This document shows, piece after piece, positions 1 to 8,902 of a DNA stretch of 46,604 nucleotides (positions are counted from its first letter, which is position 1; each line of letters opens with the position of its first letter). The DNA comes from Nocardia thailandica NBRC 100428 (GTDB lineage Bacteria; Actinomycetota; Actinomycetes; Mycobacteriales; Mycobacteriaceae): the NCBI RefSeq assembly GCF_000308795.1, contig NZ_BAGK01000095.1, positions 1 to 46,604 on the forward strand, in the 5' to 3' direction. The notes under the pieces are model-generated. The model had not been told where the DNA came from. It ran no database searches and saw only the letters and a program-made list of their open reading frames with translations. The position numbers were made by a program, and so were the translations under genes.

Positions 1-234
1 GAACTGCTGCGCCACACCCTGGAGGTCTTCCTCGCCGAGGACGGCAGCCACGCCCGCACGGCAGCCGCGCTCGACGTGCACCGCAACACCGTGCACTACC
101 GCATCCAGCAGATCACCGGCCGCTACGGAATCGACCTCGGCGCAGACACTTTCGGCATCCGGTTCGCCCTCGGCGTGTGCCGGTGGCACCCGCGGGTGCT
201 CGCCCCCGCCGAGCCCGCCGTCCCGGGCACCTGA
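1..234 (+). CDS. PucR/CdaR-type transcriptional regulator, C-terminal end (partial)
   Basis: Only the last 77 codons are in the window; the frame is open from base 1 and stops with TGA at 232-234. The fragment carries the helix-turn-helix typical of the C-terminus of PucR/CdaR-like activators: a [16 protein letters not shown] core at about residues 20-36 of the fragment, followed by a short variable tail. In this family the C-terminal HTH binds DNA and the missing N-terminal part would hold the ligand-sensing domain. The target genes cannot be told because they are probably upstream of the window. The HTH assignment is strong; the full protein type is inferred from this piece only. Confidence 0.8.
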   Translation, partial: ELLRHTLEVFLAEDGSHARTAAALDVHRNTVHYRIQQITGRYGIDLGADTFGIRFALGVCRWHPRVLAPAEPAVPGT

Positions 235-311
235 CCGGTTTGTGCCCGAGGCATAAGCCGGTGGGACCGGTGGTCCCGTCGGCGGGCGCCGTATACCGTG
301 GCAGGGTGTCG

Positions 312-2105
312 ATGATCAAGGGTGCCAATGTGGTGGTACCCGCTGCTGCCGTCCGGGTGGAGCTCGGCTGGCAGGCGGGGGCGGGTGTACCGGACGCGGA
401 TGCCTCCGCGCTGCTGCTGAGCGGCGGCCGGGTCCGGTCCGACGACGACTTCGTCTTCTACAACCAGCCGGTGCATCCCGCGGGCGCGGTGCGCCACGAG
501 GGCAAACGGCAGGGCCCGACCATCGTCGACACCCTCTCGGTCCGGCTCGACCGGGTCGAACCGCAGATCGAGACCATCGTGCTGGCCGCCTCGGCCGACG
601 GCGGCACCTTCCGCGCGTTCCCCGGCCTGCACATCCGCGTCCTCGACGCGGGCACCGGCGCCGAACTGGCCCGCTTCGACAGCCCCGGCGCCACCACCGA
701 GACCGCCTTCGTCCTCGGCGAGCTCTATCGCCGCCAGGGCGCCTGGAAGTTCCGCGCCGTCGGCCAGGGGTACGACTCCGGCCTCGCCGGCCTGGCCACC
801 GACTACGGGATCAGCGTCGACGACGCGCCCGCGGGCGCCGCGCCATCGGCAGCGCCGCACGCCGCCCCTGCCCCCGGTCCGGCCTCGGCCCCGCCCGCGT
901 ATCCCGCTGCCGGACAGGGTGTTCCGGCCGCTCACCCGGGGAACCCGGCGCCGGGTGTGTCCGCCCCGGCCGCCGGTCACGGCGCGCCGCCGGGCGGGTT
1001 TCCCGGTGCGGGTCCGTCGGGCGACCACTTCTCGCGGCCGGGCTCGGGCCAGGGCGTATCGACGGGTGGATTCCCGGGCCAGGCACCTGGCCAGGGCGCC
1101 CCGACGGGCGGATTTCCGGGTCAGCAGCCCGGTCAGGGCGCCCCGGGTGGGTTTCCGGGTCAGGGCGTGCCGTCCGGTGGTCACCCGGGGCAGGTTCCGC
1201 CGGGATTTCCCGGTCAGGGCGCCCCGGCGGACGGTTTCGGCGGCGCGCCGGGCTATCCGCCGCCTCCGGTCGGGGGAGACCCGAACGCGTATCCACCGGG
1301 CGGATATCCGGCGGCGCCCGGGGGATTCCCGCCGCCCGCACCGGGTTTCGCGCCGAACGGCGGGCAGCAGGTCGCGGGTGGGCCGGGCCACGTCCCGGGC
1401 GGTCATCCGCGGCCCGGTGACGCCGACGTGACGCAGGTGGCGTCCTGGAATCAGCCGCCCGGACCGAACCCGCCCGCGCCGGGCAAGGTCTCGCTCACCA
1501 AGGAGTCCCCGTCGGTGTCCCTGCGCAAGCACGGGGCGACCGGCGGTGTCATGCGGGTCAATCTCAACTGGACCTCGATGGCCGCGACCGGGCGCCTGTT
1601 CGGCAAGCTGCGCGGCAAGAACATCGACCTGGACCTGTGCTGCTTCTACGAGCTGGTCAACGGCGCGATCGGGTCGGTGCGCGCCCTGGACCGCCGCTTC
1701 GGCGCCCTGTACGAGCCGCCGTTCATCCACCTCGACCAGGACGACCGCACCGGCGCGAGCGCCACGGGCGAGAACCTGTCGATCAATCTCGATTTCACGC
1801 CCCTGTTCCGGCGGATCCTGGTCTTCGCCTCCATCTACGAGGGCGCGGGCGACTTCCGCGGCGTGCACGCCACCGTCACCCTGCACCCGGTGAACTCGCC
1901 GCCGATCGAGATGTTCCTCGACGGCTGCCAGGACAACTCGCGCGATGCCGTGCTGGCGGTCATCGAGAACGTCGACGGCGAGCTGGTGGTGCGCCGCGAG
2001 GGCACCTTCGTGCGGCCGCCCGCCGGACAGCCGGGCGCGGGCGTCATGGAGATCGCGCGACTGTACAACTGGGACTTCGGTTTCCGCCGGGGCGAGGGCA
2101 AATGA
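312..2105 (+). CDS. TerD-linker-TerA fusion stress protein (tellurium-resistance family)
   Basis: A protein of 597 aa with two Ter-family beta-sandwich domains. Residues 1-175 are a TerD domain: a start like IKGANVVVP, then DADASALLL and [11 protein letters not shown], which hold the acidic residues used for Ca2+ binding in TerD. Residues about 178-390 are a Pro/Gly/Gln/Ala-rich linker with imperfect repeats of the type GGFPGQxPGQGAP. Residues about 392-597 resemble the TerA C-terminal domain ([14 protein letters not shown], then MRVNLNWTS). Ter proteins act in a membrane-linked stress response also tied to phage and tellurite tolerance; the ligand here is unknown. ATG 312 is chosen because AGGG at 303-306 precedes it; GTG 306 is the alternative. 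The stop overlaps the next gene by 4 bp, so the two are probably translationally coupled. No terC, terB or terZ is nearby. Confidence 0.85.
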   Translation: MIKGANVVVPAAAVRVELGWQAGAGVPDADASALLLSGGRVRSDDDFVFYNQPVHPAGAVRHEGKRQGPTIVDTLSVRLDRVEPQIETIVLAASADGGTFRAFPGLHIRVLDAGTGAELARFDSPGATTETAFVLGELYRRQGAWKFRAVGQGYDSGLAGLATDYGISVDDAPAGAAPSAAPHAAPAPGPASAPPAYPAAGQGVPAAHPGNPAPGVSAPAAGHGAPPGGFPGAGPSGDHFSRPGSGQGVSTGGFPGQAPGQGAPTGGFPGQQPGQGAPGGFPGQGVPSGGHPGQVPPGFPGQGAPADGFGGAPGYPPPPVGGDPNAYPPGGYPAAPGGFPPPAPGFAPNGGQQVAGGPGHVPGGHPRPGDADVTQVASWNQPPGPNPPAPGKVSLTKESPSVSLRKHGATGGVMRVNLNWTSMAATGRLFGKLRGKNIDLDLCCFYELVNGAIGSVRALDRRFGALYEPPFIHLDQDDRTGASATGENLSINLDFTPLFRRILVFASIYEGAGDFRGVHATVTLHPVNSPPIEMFLDGCQDNSRDAVLAVIENVDGELVVRREGTFVRPPAGQPGAGVMEIARLYNWDFGFRRGEGK

Positions 2106-2866
2106 GGCATCCGGCCACCCGCGTGCTCGAGTCGATGGTCTTCCATCCCGACCGCGTCATCCCCGTCACCCCCGCCGCCGCGGGCCTGGACTTCACCGAG
2201 TTGCGCCCGCGCACCGCGGACGGGGAGACCGTGCACGCGTGGTTCGTCCCGGCCCCGGCCGCGCGCGGGTACATCCTCTACGCCCACGGCAACGGCGGCA
2301 CCATCGGCGACCGGGTGCCCTGGATCGCGGGCCTGGTCGCGGCGGGCTTCGGCGTGCTCGCCTTCGACTACCGCGGCTACGGCGCCAGCACCGGCCGCAC
2401 CACCGAGGCAGGCACCTATCTCGACGCGCGGGCCGCGCGTGCCGCCCTGCTCGACCAGCCCGGCGTCGATCCCGGCCGCGTCCACTATCTCGGTGAATCC
2501 CTCGGTGGCGGCGTGCTCGTCGAGCTCGCCCTGGAGCACCCGCCGGCGACCCTGACGCTGCTGTCGAGTTTCAGCAGCATGCGCGACGCGGCTCGCGCGG
2601 TGTATCCGGTCCTGCCCGCGCCGCTGATCCCCGACGCGTACCCGAGCGCGCGGCGCCTGGCGTCCCTGCGGGTCCCGGTGCTGGTCCTGCACGGCGACCG
2701 CGACGAGCTCATCCCGCTGCGCCAGGCCGAACGCAACCACGCCGCGGCCGCCGGGCCCAAGCGTCTGGTCGTCGTCCCCGGTGCGGGCCACACCGACGTC
2801 CCCACGGTCCTCGGCCCGCGGTGGGGCGAGCTGCTGGCCGACTGGTCGGCGCGCGCCACCGCCTGA
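2102..2866 (+). CDS. alpha/beta hydrolase
   Basis: A protein of 254 aa with a complete alpha/beta-hydrolase core and no signal peptide, so probably cytoplasmic. Visible motifs are the oxyanion-region HGNGG near residue 62, the nucleophile elbow GESLGG (Ser133), the acid in [11 protein letters not shown], and the catalytic His in GAGHTD. This layout resembles the BEM46/YfhR-type serine hydrolases. Substrate cannot be predicted. The ATGA overlap with the TerD/TerA fusion suggests the hydrolase is made together with it and may act in the same stress response; that link is inference from gene order. Confidence 0.85.
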   Translation: MRHPATRVLESMVFHPDRVIPVTPAAAGLDFTELRPRTADGETVHAWFVPAPAARGYILYAHGNGGTIGDRVPWIAGLVAAGFGVLAFDYRGYGASTGRTTEAGTYLDARAARAALLDQPGVDPGRVHYLGESLGGGVLVELALEHPPATLTLLSSFSSMRDAARAVYPVLPAPLIPDAYPSARRLASLRVPVLVLHGDRDELIPLRQAERNHAAAAGPKRLVVVPGAGHTDVPTVLGPRWGELLADWSARATA

Positions 2867-2957
2867 GCGCGGGGACGGAGCGGCCCCCCGCCACGGCGGC
2901 CTGCGTAGCCTGGGTGGGAGAGCGGCTCGGCCGGGCCGCGCGGGAAGGGAGAACGGC

Positions 2958-3425
2958 ATGAGTGACCCCGCCGACCTGGTGACCCGCCTGGCGGCCCTGC
3001 CCGACGACGAGCTGCGCGCCGTGCTGCGCGCCGCCGTGCTGGGCCGGGCCGGGTTCGGGGCCGTCGTCGCGGCCCTGGGCGCCGGTGATGCGCCCACGCC
3101 CGCGCCTGTGACTCTCGGCACGTCCGCGCCCCCGTCCCTGCCGGTGTTCGGCGCATCCGGCGAGGTAGAGGCCGAAATCGTGGTACCGCCGGTACCGCAC
3201 TCGGCGGGACCCGCCGCGACCGGCGGATATTCCGCCACCGGAGTGCCGACTTTCGACGCCGTTCGGGATAAGGTCGAGCAGCGCTTCGGCACCGCGCAGG
3301 GCATGGGCGAGCTCGATCGGCAGACCCCGGCGGGTCGCGGCGCCGACGAACAATGGGAGGCGCGGGAGCAGGCCGCGCGCGAACGCCTGGCACGGATCCG
3401 CGAGTCGATGAAGCACGACGACTGA
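2958..3425 (+). CDS. Unrecognised 155-aa protein: helical head, Pro/Ala linker, charged tail
   Basis: I do not recognise a family. The first 45 or so residues are helical (DLVTRLAALPDDELRAVLRA) and could form a small three-helix domain. Residues about 45-95 are rich in Pro, Ala and Val and look disordered. The last 60 residues are strongly charged (EQWEAREQAARERLARIRE) and predicted to be a long amphipathic helix or coiled coil. There is no signal peptide or membrane segment. AAGGGAGA precedes ATG 2958 at good distance. It lies 91 bp after the hydrolase and 58 bp before the next orphan gene, on the same strand, so it may belong to the Ter-type unit. The architecture suggests an adaptor rather than an enzyme, but this is a guess. 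Confidence 0.7.
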   Translation: MSDPADLVTRLAALPDDELRAVLRAAVLGRAGFGAVVAALGAGDAPTPAPVTLGTSAPPSLPVFGASGEVEAEIVVPPVPHSAGPAATGGYSATGVPTFDAVRDKVEQRFGTAQGMGELDRQTPAGRGADEQWEAREQAARERLARIRESMKHDD

Positions 3426-3483
3426 GCGCCGGGCCGCCGCGCGCGACGTTCCCGCCTGCGAAGTGATTGGGTGGAAGAGATCG

Positions 3484-4512
3484 ATGACGAACGCGCGCGA
3501 GGTCGCCGCACGCCTGCTCGACGCACAGGTCGAGTTCCTGCTCGGCGAGGTCACCGGTGACCGGTTCGCCGAGGTGATCGCCCGCGACGTGGCCGCCGTG
3601 CTCGCCGTCGGCGACACCATCCGCTTCGGGGACGTGGTGTCCCTCGACCAGGCGCACGAGACCGTGGCCACGGTGTTCGACCGGATCGGCGGCAGTCCCG
3701 TCATCGCCGACAACGCGGGGGTCTTCTCCGACACCATCTACGACCACATCGCCGCCAACACCGACTACACCCTCGGCGACGTCGTCGACCGGGAGCCCGT
3801 GGAAGCGTTGCTGGAGAAGATCTTCGGCATGCACCAGGCCCAGGAGCGGATCCTGGACCGGCTCACCGAGAGCCCGCTCGTGGCGACGGTGGCCGCCAAG
3901 TTCGTCGACAAGCTGATCGGCGACTTCATGCAGGCCAACCGGGAACGCGCGGAGAAGATCCCCGGCGTCTCCTCGCTGATGTCGCTGGGGCAGTCCGCGG
4001 CCAACCGGGCCAAGAAGGTCGCCGACTCCACCTTCGTCGGCGATCTGGCCGGCAAGGGCGCGCTGTTCGCGCTCAAGCGCACCAACAACGCCATCCGCGA
4101 GATGCTGCGCGACGCGCCGGTGCACTCGGCGGCCATGGAATTCTGGGACCTGCACTCGGCCGAACCGGTGTCGGGCCTGCGGGAGTACCTGACGCAGAAG
4201 GACCTCAACGAGCTGGTGCAGATCTGCTACGAGATCGCCGTCACCACGCGGGAGAAGGAGTACTTCGGGCTGCTCGTGCGCGAGTGCACCGAGGTGTTCT
4301 ACCAGCGCTACGCCGACCACACCCTGACCGCCATGCTGCCGGAGCTGGGCCTGACCGCCGACGACGTCGCGGCGGAGATCCTGCGCTACGGGCCCGCGGT
4401 GATCGAGGCGGCCAAGGCCGACGGGGTGCTGGCCGGGCTGATCCGCGAGCGCCTCGAACCCTTCTACACCTCCGATCTCGTGCTCGGCATCCTGGGCGAG
4501 ACCGGCGCCTGA
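3484..4512 (+). CDS. Unrecognised 342-aa mainly helical protein
   Basis: I do not recognise a named domain. The protein is mainly alpha-helical with an acidic/basic mix and no obvious transmembrane stretch or signal peptide. The middle (SLMSLGQSAANRAKK, about residues 168-182) is glycine/alanine-rich and could be amphipathic. The C-terminal half contains well-formed helices (DLNELVQICYEIAVTT, EYFGLLVRECTEVFY). ATG 3484 is chosen over an in-frame GTG at 3463 because GGAAGAGA at 3473-3480 sits at the right distance. A strong terminator follows at 4522-4564, so this gene ends the transcription unit that includes the Ter fusion, the hydrolase and the 155-aa gene. The function is unknown; a scaffold or membrane-proximal role in the Ter-type response is only a hypothesis. 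Confidence 0.75.
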   Translation: MTNAREVAARLLDAQVEFLLGEVTGDRFAEVIARDVAAVLAVGDTIRFGDVVSLDQAHETVATVFDRIGGSPVIADNAGVFSDTIYDHIAANTDYTLGDVVDREPVEALLEKIFGMHQAQERILDRLTESPLVATVAAKFVDKLIGDFMQANRERAEKIPGVSSLMSLGQSAANRAKKVADSTFVGDLAGKGALFALKRTNNAIREMLRDAPVHSAAMEFWDLHSAEPVSGLREYLTQKDLNELVQICYEIAVTTREKEYFGLLVRECTEVFYQRYADHTLTAMLPELGLTADDVAAEILRYGPAVIEAAKADGVLAGLIRERLEPFYTSDLVLGILGETGA

Positions 4513-4521
4513 CGACGTCCA

Positions 4522-4564
4522 GCGAGCGACACCGCGGGCGGATTCACCCCGCGGTGTCGCTCGC
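4522..4564 (+). terminator. Perfect 17-bp hairpin terminator
   Basis: The arms 4522-4538 (GCGAGCGACACCGCGGG) and 4548-4564 are exact reverse complements around a 9-nt loop, ten bases after the stop of the 342-aa gene. There is no T-tract, which is usual for actinobacterial hairpin terminators. Confidence 0.8.
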
Positions 4565-4892
4565 GGCGTGCGTCTTCGCGGAAAGCGGTCACCGGGAGTC
4601 GTTTTCGGGGTACCGTGATGTGTCCGGGGTTACTCCACGGTATTTCGGCCGGTCCGTTTCCCGGGCTGTGCGGCCGGTCACCGGAATTCCGGCGGCGCAT
4701 GTAAACACCGTTGTTCGGCCGCGTTACGGCCCGTCCGGCGCCGTTGTGAGGATTCGGCCACATCGGTGGCCGCAGGTTTCGGCCGTGTTGACATCAATCG
4801 ACAAACCGCGCATTCGCGCCTCTCCCCGTTGCCGCGGCCCCGCACCCGTGACATTTTCCTCCTGACCTGACCGCAGTGAGCGAGGAGAAACG
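4565..4892 (+). promoter_or_regulatory. Long, lower-GC leader and promoter region of the conservon
   Basis: This gap holds no convincing gene. It is visibly richer in A and T than the genes on each side. The best promoter element is TTGACA at 4788-4793; 17 bp downstream lies only CATTCG (4811-4816), a weak -10. AGGAG at 4883-4887 is the ribosome binding site for the GTG at 4893. The promoter start point is uncertain, and the upstream 200 bases may hold regulator sites that I could not identify. Confidence 0.4.
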
Positions 4893-7430
4893 GTGTCGGT
4901 GGCGACGGACCGAGCACGCCGGAACCGGCTGCACCCCCGGACCATCCGGGGACAGCTGAGCCGGATCCTGGCCGTGTCGCTGATCCTGGTGCTCGCCCTG
5001 CTCGGGGTCACGGTCGCGGGGCAGATCGCGGCGTACCGGCGCAGCGGCGACACCGCCGACGCCGTCGCCGTCGCCCTGGCGGTGCAGGACCTGGTGCACC
5101 AGGCGCAGCGCGAACGCGGCCTGTCCAACGGGCTGCTCGGCGGCGACGAGCGCTGGCGGCGGCCGGTGGCCGAGCAGCGGGCCGAGACCGATCGCGCGCT
5201 GGACGCCCTCGACGCGGTCGCGGGCCGGGACGTGCCCGGCGCGACCGAGATCCGCGCGGCGCTCGGCCATCTGGCGGGGCTGCCGCAGCTGCGCGCGAGC
5301 ATCGACGCGGGCAACGCGGGCAGGCAGGCGGCCTTCCAGTTCTACACCGACGGCATCACCGCCCTGAACCGTCCGGAGCTCGGCCTCGACCAGGCCCGCG
5401 ATGCGCGCGTGCGGCACGGTCTGGCCGCCCTCTACGCCCTCGGCGACGCCAAGGAGTACACCGCGCGCGAACGCGGCTTCCTCAACGGTGTCTTCGCGGC
5501 GGGCGAATTCGGGGCGGGGGAGTACGTGCAGTTCCTGGAGATGCGGTCCGGGCGCGCGGTGGCGCTGACCGCGTTCGCCGGCGAGGCCACCCCGGCCCAG
5601 CAGTCCGCGCTCGACGCCGTCACCGGCGGCGAGCACGCCCGCCTGGCCGCCGAGTCGGAGAACGTCGCCATCGCCTCGGCCACCGGGCCGCTGGCGCGGC
5701 CGGTCGACGCGGGCGCCTGGTGGACGCGGATGACGCAGGTCATCGACGGACAGCGCGAGGTGCAGCGCGCCGTCGGCGAGGACGTGCGCGAGCGGGCCGC
5801 GCAGCTGCGCCGGGAGGCCGCGCTGTGGCTCGGCGTGTGCCTGCTGGTCGCCCTGGCCGCGGTCGCCGTGCAGATCGGGCTCGTCGTGGCGAGCCTGCGC
5901 GCCATCGTGCGGCCGCTGGCGGGCCTGGCCGCGGAGGCCGACGACGTCGCGGGCACCCGGCTGCCCGAGGTCGTCGCCGCCTGGGGCCGCGACGCCGACG
6001 CGCACCCCGAACGGCCCGCCCCGGTGACCGTGCCCGCCAAGGCCACCCGCGAGATCGCCGCGGTCGCCGACGCGCTGGACCGGGTGCAGGCCACCGCCGT
6101 CGACCTCGCCTCCGCGCAGGCCCTCGTCCGGCGCAACACGACCGAGTCGCTGGCCAACCTCGCCCGCCGCAACCAGAACCTCGTGCGCCGCCAGCTCGGT
6201 CTCATCAGCGACTTCGAGCGCGAGGAACTCGATCCCGAGGGCCTGGCCAAACTGTTCGAGCTCGACCACCTGGCCACCCGCATGCGCCGCAACGCCGAGA
6301 GCCTGCTGGTGCTGGTCGGCGAGGCGGGCCCGCGCCGCTGGGCCGAACCGATCCCGCTGACGGAGGTCATCCGGGCGGCCCTGTCGGAGGTCGACGACTA
6401 CCGCCGGGTCCTGTTGCGCCGCATGGACGACGCACACATCGCCGGATCCGCGGTGACCGATCTCGCGCACCTGCTCGCCGAACTGATCGAGAACGGGCTG
6501 GCTTTCTCCCCGCCGGATCTCGAAGTCGAGGTCTACGGCAGCGTCGTCCCCGGCGGATACCTGCTCGCCGTGGTCGACCACGGCGTCGGCATGCCCGCCG
6601 AGCAACTCGCCGAGGCCAACGCCCGTCTCGGGGGCGACACCGACTTCATCGTCGCACCGACCCGCTACCTCGGGCACTATGTCGTCGGCAGGCTGGCCGA
6701 CCGGCTCGACGTGCGGGTGGAGCTGACCACCTCGCCCGTGCGCGGCATCGTCGCCCGGGTGCTGCTGCCGAAATCCGTCCTGGCCGAACCGGGCCGGCGG
6801 GAGCCGGGGGCCGCGACCGCGGCGGGCGGCAGGCACGCCGCGGCGCCCGAGGGCGGGGACCCGGCGCACGATCCCGCCGCCGAGGCAGCCGGGAACGCCA
6901 CCGCGACAGGCGCTCCGGTCGCCGCGGCGCGGACGAACGGGACGGGGCACCACCGGCGGAGCGGGGGCGGGGAACCGGTGGGCGATCACGCCGGGAGCGC
7001 TACGCTGCCCCCGGACCGGGCGCGCCGGGCCGAGCCGCTCCCCGGGTCGGCCTACGCGCAGTTCCTCGCGCCGCTCCCGGCCGCCGGATCGCCCGGGGTG
7101 TCCATCGATGAGGGTGGACACCCCGGGCGCGACCGGGTGCTCCCCGCCGCCCGGCTCACCGACCAGACGGCTACCGGTCACGGCGCGCCGCCCTCGGCCG
7201 CCGGTCGATCCGCGCCGGAGCGCACCCGAAACGGCCTGGTCAAGCGCACCAAGCGGGCCCGTCCCGCCGCGCCGGAACCGGCCCCGCGCCCCAGGGCCGA
7301 CCGTCCCCCCGTGCCCGAGCGCACGCCGGAGGCGACCCGCGGCATGCTGTCCAGTTTCCGGTCGGGCCATCAGCGCGGCGGGCCCGGCGACCACCCAACA
7401 CCCCGTGACGACTCCCAGGAGACCCGGTGA
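4893..7430 (+). CDS. Conservon sensor histidine kinase-like protein (CvnA type)
   Basis: An 845-aa membrane sensor. TM1 is at about residues 25-47 and TM2 at about 308-337. The region between them is extracellular and has the helical look of a nitrate/nitrite-sensing (NIT-like) domain (VHQAQRERGLSNG). A HAMP linker follows, then a DHp-like helix pair (LARRNQNLVRRQLGLI, FELDHLATRMRRNAE) with a candidate phospho-His in LDHLATR. The HATPase_c domain has its N box in ELIENGLAFSPP (about 530-541) and G1 in VVDHGVGMP (about 559). The last 210 or so residues are Pro/Ala/Arg-rich and probably disordered. No response regulator is encoded nearby; in conservons the kinase works with the roadblock, DUF742 and GTPase proteins that follow here. 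GTG 4893 has a clear AGGAG upstream, and the stop overlaps the next gene (GTGA). Confidence 0.9.
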   Translation: MSVATDRARRNRLHPRTIRGQLSRILAVSLILVLALLGVTVAGQIAAYRRSGDTADAVAVALAVQDLVHQAQRERGLSNGLLGGDERWRRPVAEQRAETDRALDALDAVAGRDVPGATEIRAALGHLAGLPQLRASIDAGNAGRQAAFQFYTDGITALNRPELGLDQARDARVRHGLAALYALGDAKEYTARERGFLNGVFAAGEFGAGEYVQFLEMRSGRAVALTAFAGEATPAQQSALDAVTGGEHARLAAESENVAIASATGPLARPVDAGAWWTRMTQVIDGQREVQRAVGEDVRERAAQLRREAALWLGVCLLVALAAVAVQIGLVVASLRAIVRPLAGLAAEADDVAGTRLPEVVAAWGRDADAHPERPAPVTVPAKATREIAAVADALDRVQATAVDLASAQALVRRNTTESLANLARRNQNLVRRQLGLISDFEREELDPEGLAKLFELDHLATRMRRNAESLLVLVGEAGPRRWAEPIPLTEVIRAALSEVDDYRRVLLRRMDDAHIAGSAVTDLAHLLAELIENGLAFSPPDLEVEVYGSVVPGGYLLAVVDHGVGMPAEQLAEANARLGGDTDFIVAPTRYLGHYVVGRLADRLDVRVELTTSPVRGIVARVLLPKSVLAEPGRREPGAATAAGGRHAAAPEGGDPAHDPAAEAAGNATATGAPVAAARTNGTGHHRRSGGGEPVGDHAGSATLPPDRARRAEPLPGSAYAQFLAPLPAAGSPGVSIDEGGHPGRDRVLPAARLTDQTATGHGAPPSAAGRSAPERTRNGLVKRTKRARPAAPEPAPRPRADRPPVPERTPEATRGMLSSFRSGHQRGGPGDHPTPRDDSQETR

Positions 7431-7855
7431 CCGCTCCGCTCCAGACCGCCGACCCGCACACGTTCAACTGGCTGCTCGGCAACTTCGTCCGCAACACCGA
7501 CGGCGTCCGTGACACGGTCGCCGTCTCCTCCGACGGCCTGCTCATCGCCATGTCCGACGGGCTCGACCGGGCGGGCGCCGACCGCCTCGCCGCGATCGTG
7601 TCCGGCCTGACCGGCCTGTCCCGCAGCGCGTCCCGCAGTTACGACTTCGACGGGCTGAAGCTGATCATGATCGAGATGCACCGCGGCTTCCTGCTGATCT
7701 CCGCGCTCGGCGACGGCAGCTGCCTCGGGGTGATCGCCGACGGCACGTGCGACGTCGGGCTCGTCGGGTACGAGATGGCGGTGCTCGCCGAACGAGCGGG
7801 CGCGCTGCTGGATCCGGCGCTGGTCTCCGAGCTGCGGGAAACGTTGCGCAGATGA
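7427..7855 (+). CDS. Roadblock/LC7 domain protein (CvnB type)
   Basis: A 142-aa single-domain roadblock/LC7 protein. The fold is seen in the pattern FNWLLGNFVRNTDGVRDTVAVSSDGL followed by GADRLAAIVSGLTGLS and GFLLISALGDGSCLGVIA. In this family the protein dimerises and acts as a partner or GTPase-activating factor for the small GTPase of the same operon. It starts at GTG 7427 inside the kinase stop codon and ends inside the next start, so all three genes are translationally coupled. Confidence 0.92.
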   Translation: MTAPLQTADPHTFNWLLGNFVRNTDGVRDTVAVSSDGLLIAMSDGLDRAGADRLAAIVSGLTGLSRSASRSYDFDGLKLIMIEMHRGFLLISALGDGSCLGVIADGTCDVGLVGYEMAVLAERAGALLDPALVSELRETLRR

Positions 7856-8286
7856 GAGATCCCGACCGGTTGCGGCTGCCCGATCCGCGCATGATCGCGC
7901 TGAACCGCGCCCAGACCTGGCATCGGCCCGGCCCGGACATCGCCTCCACCCCGTCCGACGACCCGGTGGACCGGGTGGTGCGCCCGTTCATCGTCACGGC
8001 GGGGCGCACCACCCCGCTGCTGGACGGCCTGCGGATCGAGACCCTCGTCCTCGCCCCGCCCGCCGCGCGCGCGGCGCCGCTGCGCTTCGAGGAACGCGCC
8101 GTCGTCGAGCTGTGCGCCCGCCCGCACTCGATCGCCGAGATCGCCACGGCGCTACGGGTTCCCGTCGGCGTCGCCAAGGTCGTCGTCAGCGATCTGGCCG
8201 CCGCGGGCCACGTCACCGTCCGTGACGCACCGGAACTGACCACCGCCGCCATCGAAAGGATCAGGGATCTTGTTCGGGCACTCTGA
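7852..8286 (+). CDS. DUF742 protein (CvnC type)
   Basis: A 144-aa DUF742 protein. The conserved core VRPFIVTAGRT, then LRIETLVLA, is present at about residues 43-70, followed by a winged-helix-like region (RAVVELCARPHSIAEIATALRVPVGVAKVVVSDLAAAGHVTV) that is typical of the family. It may bind DNA or another protein; its biochemical role is not settled. It overlaps the roadblock gene by 4 bp at the start and the GTPase gene by 17 bp at the end. Confidence 0.92.
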   Translation: MRDPDRLRLPDPRMIALNRAQTWHRPGPDIASTPSDDPVDRVVRPFIVTAGRTTPLLDGLRIETLVLAPPAARAAPLRFEERAVVELCARPHSIAEIATALRVPVGVAKVVVSDLAAAGHVTVRDAPELTTAAIERIRDLVRAL

Positions 8287-8869
8287 CTTCCGTGCCGTCC
8301 CCGCCGTCCCCTCGTCGGTGAAGATCGTCGTCAGCGGCGGCTTCGGGGTCGGCAAGACCACGTTCATCGGCTCGATCTCCGAGATCGAGCCCCTGGTCAC
8401 CGAGGCCGACATGACCGAGATGTCGGTCGGCGTCGACGATCCGGGTCATCGCGCGGACAAGACCGCGACCACGGTCGCCCTCGACTTCGGCCGCATCACC
8501 CTCGACGACGCGCTCATCCTCTACCTGTTCGGCACGCCGGGGCAGGACCGCTTCGTGTTCCTGTGGGACGACCTCGTCGACGGCGCCCTCGGCGCGGTCC
8601 TGCTGGTCGACACCGACCGCATCGAGGACTGCTTCCCCGTCCTGGACTACTTCGAGGACCACGGCACCCCGTTCGTGGTGGTCGTCAACCGCTTCGCCGG
8701 CGCGCCGCTGTTCGACCTCGGCGAGGTCCGCGAGGCGCTCGGCCTCGACGACTGGATTCCCCTGCTGGCCTGCGACGCCCGCGCGCGCGAATCGGTGCGC
8801 GACGTCCTGGTCGCGCTGCTCGAGCAGGTGCTGTTCACCCGCAGCCCCGCCCGTCGCGAGGTGAGCTGA
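8270..8869 (+). CDS. Small ATP/GTP-binding protein of the conservon (CvnD type)
   Basis: A 199-aa Ras-like GTPase. The P-loop is GGFGVGKTT (residues 23-31) and G3 is GTPGQDRF (88-95). The expected G4 NKxD position reads NRFA (140-143), with Ala at the place of the guanine-specifying Asp. The TTG start at 8270 is chosen because AAAGGA lies at 8255-8260 and the P-loop sits at the usual distance from the N-terminus. The start lies inside the DUF742 gene. In conservons this protein is the switch that interacts with the roadblock partner at the membrane kinase. No P450 (the cvnE of some conservons) follows. Confidence 0.9.
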   Translation: MFGHSDFRAVPAVPSSVKIVVSGGFGVGKTTFIGSISEIEPLVTEADMTEMSVGVDDPGHRADKTATTVALDFGRITLDDALILYLFGTPGQDRFVFLWDDLVDGALGAVLLVDTDRIEDCFPVLDYFEDHGTPFVVVVNRFAGAPLFDLGEVREALGLDDWIPLLACDARARESVRDVLVALLEQVLFTRSPARREVS

Positions 8870-8902
8870 ACGGCCACGCCGTCGGGGCCGCCGCCCGATC
8901 GA

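Noticed and set aside
263..277. Small hairpin GGGACC-GGT-GGTCCC between the PucR-type gene and the Ter fusion.
   Set aside because: Only a 6-bp stem with a 3-nt loop; too weak to call a terminator.
1060..1330. Repeats that look like a short direct-repeat array.
   Set aside because: They are in frame inside the Ter fusion and encode GGFPGQ-type units; spacing and sequence vary, so this is not a CRISPR array.
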